Assembly (NCBI GenBank): GCA_036268615.1
Contig: DATATV010000041.1
Location: forward strand, 1-64,000
Direction: 5' to 3'
From: DATATV01 sp036268615
GTDB taxonomy: Bacteria; Actinomycetota; Actinomycetes; Mycobacteriales; Pseudonocardiaceae
DNA: 64,000 bases
In this document: piece by piece, positions 58,384-64,000 of the stretch
Numbering within the stretch: position 1 is the stretch's first letter
How the letters are laid out: each line of letters begins with the position of its first letter
The notes under the pieces: generated by a model
What the model saw: the letters and a program-made list of their open reading frames with translations, nothing else
What the model was told of the DNA's origin: nothing
Databases searched by the model: none
Position numbers and translations under genes: made by a program

Positions 58384-61227
58384 GTGACCTCACCGACGAG
58401 CAAGGACAGCTTCGGCGCCCGCGGCACACTCAGCGTCGGCGACGCCTCCTACGAGGTGTTCCGGCTCAATGCCGTCGACGGCGCCCAGCGCCTGCCCTAC
58501 AGCTTGAAGATCCTGCTGGAGAACCTGCTGCGTACCGAGGACGGCGTGAACATCACCGCCGACCACGTGCGCGCCCTGGCCGGCTGGGACCCGTCGGCCG
58601 ACCCGTCGACGGAGATCCAGTTCACCCCCGGCCGGGTGGTCATGCAGGACTTCACCGGCGTGCCCTGCATCGTCGACCTGGCCACCATGCGCGAGGCCGT
58701 GACCGAACTGGGCGGCGACCCGGAGAAGGTCAACCCGCTGGCCCCGGCCGAGCTCGTCATCGACCACTCGGTGATCGCCGACATCTTCGGGCGCCCGGAC
58801 GCGTTCGAGCGCAACGTCGACCTGGAGTACGAGCGCAACCGCGAGCGCTACCAGTTCCTGCGCTGGGGCCAGACCGCCTTCGACGAGTTCAAGGTCGTCC
58901 CGCCGGGCACCGGCATCGTGCACCAGGTCAACATCGAGCACCTGGCCCGCGTGGTCATGGTCCGCAACGGTCAGGCCTACCCGGACACCCTGGTCGGCAC
59001 CGACAGCCACACCACCATGGTCAACGGCCTTGGCGTGCTGGGCTGGGGCGTGGGCGGCATCGAGGCCGAGGCGGCCATGCTCGGCCAGCCGGTGTCCATG
59101 CTGATCCCGCGCGTCGTCGGCTTCAAGCTGCACGGTGAACTGCCCGCCGGCGCCACCGCGACCGACCTGGTGCTGACCATCACCGAGATGCTGCGCAAGC
59201 ACGGCGTGGTCGGCAAGTTCGTCGAGTTCTACGGTTCCGGCGTGGCCGCGGTGCCGCTGGCCAACCGGGCCACCATCGGCAACATGAGCCCCGAGTTCGG
59301 CTCCACCTGCGCGATCTTCCCGATCGACGGCGAGACCATCGAGTACCTGAAGTTCACCGGCCGCGGCGCCGACGAGCTCGCGCTGGTCGAGGCGTACGCC
59401 AAGGAACAGGGCCTGTGGCACGACGCCGAGCAGGAGCCGACCTTCTCCGAGACGCTCGAACTGGACCTGGCCACCGTGGTGCCCTCGATCGCCGGCCCGA
59501 AGCGGCCGCAGGACCGGATCGAGCTGACCAACGCCCGCAACGCGTTCCGCGGTGTGCTGCCGGACTACGTCACCGCCGGCACCGACGAGCCGGCGGAGAC
59601 CAAGTCCACTGTGGACGAAGCGTCCGAGGAATCCTTCCCGGCCAGCGACGCCCCGGCCTACTCCACCGCGGGCAACGGCCACGACGGCGCGCCGCGCCCG
59701 GCCAACTCCGCCGCCATCGGCGCCGAGGGCCGGCCGAGCAGGCCGACCAAGGTCACCATCGACGGCAACACCTTCGAACTCGACCACGGCGCCGTCGCGA
59801 TCGCGGCGATCACCTCGTGCACCAACACGTCCAACCCCTCGGTGATGCTGGGTGCCGCGCTGCTGGCCAAGAAGGCGGTCGAGCACGGGCTGGAGCGCAA
59901 GCCGTGGGTGAAGACCACGCTGGCGCCGGGTTCCAAGGTGGTCATGGACTACTACGAGCGCGCGGGTCTGCTGCCCTACCTGGAGAAGCTCGGCTTCAAC
60001 CTGGTCGGCTACGGCTGCACCACGTGCATCGGCAACTCCGGCCCGCTGCAGGACGAGATCTCCGCGGCGGTCAACGAGGCCGACCTCGCGGTGGCGGCGG
60101 TGCTCTCGGGCAACCGCAACTTCGAAGGCCGGATCAACCCGGACATCAAGATGAACTACCTGGCCAGCCCGCCGCTGGTGGTCGCGTACGCGCTGGCCGG
60201 CTCGATGGACCTGGACATCGCCACCGAGCCGCTGGGCACGGGCACCGACGGCAAGCCGGTCTACCTGGCCGACATCTGGCCGTCGCCGCAGGAGATCCAG
60301 GACGTGGTCGCGTCGGCCATCTCCTCGGAGATGTTCACCAAGGACTACGCCGACGTGTTCGCCGGTGACGAGCGCTGGCGCTCGCTGCCGACGCCGACCG
60401 GCAAGGTCTTCGAGTGGGATGCCGACTCCACCTACGTGCGCAAGCCCCCGTACTTCGAGGGCATGGGCACCGACCCGGAGCCGGTCACCGACATCTCCGG
60501 CGCCCGGGTGCTGGCGCTGCTGGGTGACTCGGTGACCACCGACCACATCTCCCCCGCCGGGTCGATCAAGGGGGACTCGCCGGCCGGCAAGTACCTCACC
60601 GAGCACGGCGTGGACCGCAGGGACTTCAACTCCTACGGTTCCCGCCGGGGCAACCACGAGGTGATGATCCGCGGCACGTTCGCCAACATCCGGCTGCGCA
60701 ACCTGTTGCTGGCCGAGGAGAACGGCGGCGCCGGCGTGCAGGGCGGCTTCACCCGCAACTTCCTGGCCGGCGGCGAGCAGACCAGCATCTACGACGCGTC
60801 GGTGGCCTACGCCGAGGCCGGCGTGCCGCTGGTCGTGTTGGCGGGCAAGGAGTACGGCTCGGGTTCGTCGCGCGACTGGGCGGCCAAGGGCACCGCACTG
60901 CTGGGCGTGCGCGCGGCCATCGCCGAGTCCTTCGAGCGCATCCACCGCTCGAACCTGATCGGCATGGGCGTGCTGCCGCTGCAGTACCCGGAGGGCGAGA
61001 ACGCGGCGTCGCTGGGCCTGACCGGCACCGAGACCTTGGCGGTGTCCGGCGTGACCGCACTGAACGACGGCTCCAACCCGCGCACGGTGCACGTCACCGC
61101 GACCAAGGAGGACAACTCCACCGTCGAGTTCGACGCCGTGGTGCGCATCGACACGCCCGGTGAGGCCGACTACTACCGTAACGGCGGCATCATGCAGTAC
61201 GTGCTGCGCAAGATGCTCCGCGGCTGA
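58384..61227 (+). CDS. acnA: Aconitate hydratase AcnA
   Basis: 947-residue [4Fe-4S] aconitase of the TCA cycle (citrate to isocitrate). The cluster cysteines are in AAITSCTNTSNPS and YGCTTCIGNSG, and the substrate-binding GSSRDWAAKG motif lies near the C-terminus. A Pro/Ala/Ser-rich insert at about residues 402-455 contains VDEASEESFPASDAP and is a known actinobacterial feature. I chose the GTG at 58384, nine bases after GGAG, giving the family start TSPTSKDSFGARG; ATG 58369 adds five residues. A strong terminator follows. Confidence 0.95.
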   Translation: MTSPTSKDSFGARGTLSVGDASYEVFRLNAVDGAQRLPYSLKILLENLLRTEDGVNITADHVRALAGWDPSADPSTEIQFTPGRVVMQDFTGVPCIVDLATMREAVTELGGDPEKVNPLAPAELVIDHSVIADIFGRPDAFERNVDLEYERNRERYQFLRWGQTAFDEFKVVPPGTGIVHQVNIEHLARVVMVRNGQAYPDTLVGTDSHTTMVNGLGVLGWGVGGIEAEAAMLGQPVSMLIPRVVGFKLHGELPAGATATDLVLTITEMLRKHGVVGKFVEFYGSGVAAVPLANRATIGNMSPEFGSTCAIFPIDGETIEYLKFTGRGADELALVEAYAKEQGLWHDAEQEPTFSETLELDLATVVPSIAGPKRPQDRIELTNARNAFRGVLPDYVTAGTDEPAETKSTVDEASEESFPASDAPAYSTAGNGHDGAPRPANSAAIGAEGRPSRPTKVTIDGNTFELDHGAVAIAAITSCTNTSNPSVMLGAALLAKKAVEHGLERKPWVKTTLAPGSKVVMDYYERAGLLPYLEKLGFNLVGYGCTTCIGNSGPLQDEISAAVNEADLAVAAVLSGNRNFEGRINPDIKMNYLASPPLVVAYALAGSMDLDIATEPLGTGTDGKPVYLADIWPSPQEIQDVVASAISSEMFTKDYADVFAGDERWRSLPTPTGKVFEWDADSTYVRKPPYFEGMGTDPEPVTDISGARVLALLGDSVTTDHISPAGSIKGDSPAGKYLTEHGVDRRDFNSYGSRRGNHEVMIRGTFANIRLRNLLLAEENGGAGVQGGFTRNFLAGGEQTSIYDASVAYAEAGVPLVVLAGKEYGSGSSRDWAAKGTALLGVRAAIAESFERIHRSNLIGMGVLPLQYPEGENAASLGLTGTETLAVSGVTALNDGSNPRTVHVTATKEDNSTVEFDAVVRIDTPGEADYYRNGGIMQYVLRKMLRG

Positions 61228-61243
61228 GCTGGATCTGTGCTGG

Positions 61244-61280
61244 AAGGTGGGGCGTCCGACCGGGCGCCCCACCTTTTTTT
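61244..61280 (+). terminator. Intrinsic terminator after acnA
   Basis: AAGGTGGGGCG (61244-61254) pairs perfectly with CGCCCCACCTT (61265-61275), an 11-bp stem with a 10-nt loop, followed by a seven-T run ending at 61280. It lies 17 bp after the stop codon. This is the clearest rho-independent terminator in the window. Confidence 0.9.
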
Positions 61281-61380
61281 GGCAGCCGATTGTGGCGCTG
61301 GGGCCGGAACGCCTGATCCGCCAGTATCGAGGCAGAGTTTGCACTGGTCAGGTCCAGTGCGGTGATCGGGGAGGTGAATC

Positions 61381-61784
61381 GTGGCCGGAGTGCACGACGT
61401 TGCCGCGGCAGTTCTGGCAAGAACAGGCCCCGAATCGCCGATGAAGTTGCAGAAGCTGCGTTATTACACCCAAGGCTGACATCTTGCCATCCACAACAGG
61501 CCCCTGTTCGACAGTCGAATTGAAGCGTGGTGGCGGTCGGGCCCGGTGGTGCCCGAGGTCTATCGGGAACACGAGGAGCAGCAAGAGGTCAGCGCGTGGC
61601 AGGCGGGCGACCCCGCCGCCCTGGGTTCCGACTCGGGCAAGCCGGCCCGCGCTGCCAGCCACGGATCTTCGGTGACGCGGCGTTGTCCCACGAGGTCATG
61701 ACCAGATATTTCCGTAGGCTCATGTCAGATCCGGGTAACGCGGTCACTCAGGCCCGAGGCCGGCGTCCGACTCGAAGGTCCTGA
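61381..61784 (+). pseudogene. Decayed Panacea-domain (SocA-like) antitoxin gene
   Basis: GTG 61381 after a good GGGAGG opens VAGVHDVAAAVLARTG, then MKLQKLRYYTQG, the signature of DUF4065/Panacea antitoxin proteins. The expected Trp codon is TGA at 61477-61479 (residue 33). The frame continues with HLAIHNRPLFDSRIEAW and GPVVPEVYREHEEQ, then loses similarity near 61625; a C-terminal SHEVMTRYFRR appears in another frame and ends at 61784. Two or more lesions make it a pseudogene. It precedes a broken Fic toxin gene. Confidence 0.75.
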
Positions 61785-61785
61785 G

Positions 61786-61887
61786 GTGTCCGCGGACGCA
61801 AAAAAAGCCGCGCTCGCCGTCGCAGCTGGCACGTTGACCGCAGACGAAGCCGTCGCCATGCGAATCGAAGCGCAGCTGCGACAGTGA
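61786..61887 (+). CDS. Remnant small antitoxin-like ORF (VbhA-like), 33 residues
   Basis: GTG 61786 opens a 33-codon frame with AALAVAAGTLTADEAVAMRI, which resembles the C-terminal G-x-L-T-x-D-E-A-V-A motif of small VbhA-type antitoxins of Fic enzymes. Its stop (61885-61887) is in the same frame as the Fic segment that follows. It may be a surviving antitoxin or the cut-off start of a fused Fic gene. Confidence 0.4.
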   Translation: MSADAKKAALAVAAGTLTADEAVAMRIEAQLRQ

Positions 61888-62339
61888 CATCGATCTGGCG
61901 CCTTCGACCTGGCGCACCTGCAATCATTTCACCGACGGTTGTTCGGCGACATATACCCATGGGCAGGCCAGCTCCGCACTATCAACATCAGCAGAACTGC
62001 CCAGTTCGCACCTTGGCGGTTCATCCAGCGCTGCGCGGACGATCTGTTCACCAAACTCAAGGAAGAACACCGGCTGGCTGGCCGGGCGGCCGAGGAGTTC
62101 GCTGCCCGCTGCGCCCACTATTTCGGTGAGGTCAACGCACTGCACCCATTCCGAGAAGGAAACGGTCGGGCCAACGAGCATTCTTCGACGGACTGGCGAG
62201 GCACGCCGGCTGGCGTATCGACTTCGCGGCCCTCGATCGCGGCAAGTACTACGAGGCCTGCCGACAGAGCATGTCCAGCGCACCAACACTCCTGATCGAA
62301 CTGTTCACCAAGGCCCTCAGCCCGGCGGATCCGCCGTAG
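61888..62339 (+). pseudogene. Frameshifted Fic-domain toxin gene
   Basis: Downstream of the stop the same frame reads SGAFDLAHLQSFHRRLFGD, then IYPWAGQLRTINISRT and the Fic active-site motif HPFREGNGR. Right after the motif one base is missing relative to the expected RTQRAFF codons (near 62168-62172), and the rest of the domain continues in the next frame (FFDGLARHAGWRIDFAALD) to a TAG at 62337-62339. The N-terminal part is also absent. The AMPylation site is intact, but the protein cannot be made whole. Confidence 0.75.
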
Positions 62340-62399
62340 GGAGCGTGGCCTCCGACAAGCCCGGTTCGCCGAGCGACCGCGCCGAGCCCAGCGTCACGA

Positions 62400-62879
62400 T
62401 CAAGAGACCGCCCCGACCGGCTCCAACACGAACACCCGAATCTCCCGGTCAGCCCGTTCCGCATAGGTGTCGTACGCCGGCCAGTGCTCCCGCAGCAGCG
62501 CCCAGCACTCGTCCCGCTCCGCATCGACGGCCAGCCGGGCGGTGACCTGTTCGTGCCGGCCGCGGACGGTGACCGACGCGGTCGGGTCGGTCAGCAGATT
62601 CGCCGACCAGCCGGGGTGGGTCTGGCCGCCCCAGTTCGAGCCGGCGACCACGTAGCCCTTGGGCGACTGGACGAACAGCAACGGCACCGTGCGCTGCTCG
62701 CCGGAGTGGCGGCCGGTCGTGGTGAGCAGCAGGCCGTTCACGCTCGCCACATCCGCGAGGCCGAAGCGGCCGGAGGTCAGGCGGTGCAGGGCGGTGTCCA
62801 TCGGGACGGCGAACTTGAACACTCGGGAAAACCAGGTGGCCGTGCCCAGTCGGCGCGCCAGCACTCCCAACGGATTCAT
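62400..62879 (-). CDS. Deazaflavin-dependent nitroreductase-family protein
   Basis: 159-residue split-barrel protein of the DDN/F420-dependent nitroreductase family. Family features are LLLTTTGRHSGEQRTVPLLFV, GYVVAGSNWGGQTHPGWSANLLTDP (F420-binding loop) and the C-terminal REIRVFVLEPV. It probably uses reduced F420 to protect against quinones or nitro compounds. Start ATG 62879; GTG 62885 is two codons longer. It lies 30 bp downstream of a methyltransferase on the same strand. Confidence 0.88.
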   Translation of the reverse strand: MNPLGVLARRLGTATWFSRVFKFAVPMDTALHRLTSGRFGLADVASVNGLLLTTTGRHSGEQRTVPLLFVQSPKGYVVAGSNWGGQTHPGWSANLLTDPTASVTVRGRHEQVTARLAVDAERDECWALLREHWPAYDTYAERADREIRVFVLEPVGAVS

Positions 62880-62909
62880 CCGCACAGCGTAACGATCATC
62901 CCGGTGCCG

Positions 62910-63704
62910 TCATTCGGGGCGCCGGGCCCGGATGAACTGCATGAACCCGTGCACCTCCTGGTGCACGTCCAGGTAGCCGAGCTTCTCCAGCCAGTCGGTC
63001 AGCTCCTCGCGGGTGAACAGGTGCATCCCGTTGCGGCGCCGCGTCTCGGCGAGCACCCACCGCAGGTCCTCGTCGCCCCGCGCGCAGGTGGTGAACAGCG
63101 CGATCCGGCCGCCCGGGGCGAGTGCCTCGGTCATCCGTTCGATCGCCCGGAACGGGTCGGTCATCAGGTGCAGCGCCAGGAAACAGCCGACGGCGTCAAC
63201 CGTGCCCGGCCGCAGCGGCAGCTCGGTGGCGTCCGCGCGCAGGAACGCCGCGTTGACCTCGTCGGTGTCCCACACCGCGCGTTCCAACATGCTCGGCGAC
63301 ACATCAACGCCGATCGCCAGCCCCCGGTCGCCCACGGCGGTGGCAAGCGTCCGGGTGAAGTTGCCCGGTCCGCAGGCCACGTCGACGACGACCTCGCCGC
63401 CGGTCAGCTCCAGGTACTCCGCGGCCAGCTCCCGCTCGCCTGCCTCCGACGGCCCGAACGGGCCCTTCAACAACTGCCCGAGCACCGGCCGCCAGAGCCG
63501 CTCGTACACCCCGGAGATCGTCCTGGTCAGCATCAGCGACTGGATCAGGTTCGGCGACTTCGGCGGCTCTGCGGTGCCGAGCACGTCCAGGTAACCGCGG
63601 ACCAGCATCGGCGCGTGCACGCCGTCCAACAGGGCCGCCGCGTGCCGCACGGCGGGCGGCAACTCGACATGGACCCAGTGGCCCGACTCCGAACCGACAC
63701 CCAT
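62910..63704 (-). CDS. SAM-dependent methyltransferase
   Basis: 264-residue class I methyltransferase. The SAM-binding motif is VVVDVACGPGNFTRTLA, with acidic motif II in IGVDVSPSML and DAVGCFLALHLMTDPFRAI downstream, as in UbiE/menaquinone-type Methyltransf_11 enzymes. The N-terminal 80 residues (HAPMLVRGYLDVLG) are an extra helical region. ATG 63704 follows GGGGAGGGG; the longer frame to 63839 overlaps egtD and was not used. The substrate is unknown. Confidence 0.85.
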   Translation of the reverse strand: MGVGSESGHWVHVELPPAVRHAAALLDGVHAPMLVRGYLDVLGTAEPPKSPNLIQSLMLTRTISGVYERLWRPVLGQLLKGPFGPSEAGERELAAEYLELTGGEVVVDVACGPGNFTRTLATAVGDRGLAIGVDVSPSMLERAVWDTDEVNAAFLRADATELPLRPGTVDAVGCFLALHLMTDPFRAIERMTEALAPGGRIALFTTCARGDEDLRWVLAETRRRNGMHLFTREELTDWLEKLGYLDVHQEVHGFMQFIRARRPE

Positions 63705-63738
63705 GCCGAGCCCCTCCCCGTCCGACCGCGGTGCCGGC

Positions 63739-64000
63739 CTACGGCACCGCTCGTGCCAGGGACACCGCGAAGCGGCCCGCGGTGTCCGTCCACCAGTGCG
63801 CCAGCTCGAAACCGGCACCGAGCAGTTCGTCGCGCACACCGTCCCGGCGGAACTTGGCCGACACCTCGGTGCGCAGTTCCTCGCCCGCCGCGAACCGCAC
63901 GTCCAATTCGAGCGCGGGCAGCCCGACCACCATCTCCCGGGTGGCGCGCAGCCGCATCTCGATCCAGTTCTGCTCGGCGTTCCACACCGCGACGTGTTCG
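63739..64000 (-). CDS. egtD: L-histidine N-alpha-methyltransferase EgtD, C-terminal part (5' end outside window)
   Basis: The last 86 residues of a protein matching the C-terminus of EgtD, which trimethylates histidine in ergothioneine synthesis. VWNAEQNWIEMRL, LRTEVSAKFRR and the final GFELAHWWTDTAGRFAVSLA are characteristic. The gene continues past the window edge, where other egt genes would be expected. The neighbouring methyltransferase begins 34 bp after its stop on the same strand. Confidence 0.9.
   Translation of the reverse strand, partial: EHVAVWNAEQNWIEMRLRATREMVVGLPALELDVRFAAGEELRTEVSAKFRRDGVRDELLGAGFELAHWWTDTAGRFAVSLARAVP

Noticed and set aside
58390..61344. 984-codon minus-strand open frame opposite aconitase
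   Set aside because: Antisense shadow of a highly expressed, strongly biased gene; composition is His/Gly/Arg/Asp-rich with no domain.

Overview
The window is GC-rich, densely coded chromosomal DNA of an actinomycete. GTG starts are common, ATGA/GTGA stop-start overlaps are frequent, and the content includes an actinobacterial-type aconitase, EgtD (ergothioneine), PaaX, Rv1733c-family and SigB/SigF partner-switching genes. This suggests a soil actinomycete, possibly Pseudonocardiales; genus cannot be told from the sequence. No rRNA, tRNA, CRISPR array, prophage or intact insertion sequence was seen.

Region 1 (1-11.2 kb) is a cellulose/beta-glucoside utilisation locus. It has a secreted CBM2-GH5 cellulase (cut by the window edge), a divergent LacI regulator with a CebR-like operator between them, and a six- or seven-gene minus-strand series: LacI regulator, two permeases, two ATPases, a lipoprotein binding protein and a GH1 beta-glucosidase. 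The transporter is of the peptide (Opp/Dpp) type rather than the CUT1 sugar type usual in Streptomyces ceb loci.

Region 2 (11.4-22.6 kb) holds PaaX, an M50-like membrane protease, an aromatic ammonia-lyase homologue with unusual active-site residues, a Ser/Thr kinase, an F420/FMN split-barrel enzyme, and an operon for aerobic CoA-dependent benzoate degradation (boxC-boxB-benzoate:CoA ligase-amidohydrolase). boxA and boxD are not seen.

Region 3 (22.7-27.2 kb) is a histidine kinase/response regulator pair with an ABC exporter (one ATPase, two permeases), ending at a frameshifted IS982-like transposase remnant. RecQ, a LysR regulator with a divergent aminotransferase, and a PhzF-like isomerase follow (27.2-32.1 kb).

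Region 4 (32.2-50.1 kb) looks like a general-stress signalling island. It has a SigB/SigF-type sigma factor, two STAS anti-anti-sigma proteins, an RsbW-like anti-sigma kinase, a MEDS-HATPase protein, a GAF-SpoIIE phosphatase, a 1200-residue poly-HAMP hybrid kinase, a NarL-type regulator with a tiny histidine-kinase-like partner, two Rv1733c-family proteins, a ferritin-like protein, a glycosyltransferase, an aldehyde dehydrogenase and MgtC. Two paralogous unknown helical proteins also occur. Eight candidate promoters of the form GTTN-N15/16-GGG(T/A)A sit in front of these genes, including one before a 50-codon ORF, so the island plausibly feeds and obeys its own sigma factor.

Region 5 (50.1-64 kb) has an HhH glycosylase-like protein next to an NHEJ ligase-Ku pair, a TVP38 membrane protein, an NlpC/P60 cell-wall hydrolase, an ABC-2 exporter with a divergent TetR regulator and clear operator, aconitase with a strong terminator, a decayed Panacea/Fic toxin-antitoxin module, a deazaflavin-dependent reductase, a methyltransferase and the 3' end of egtD.
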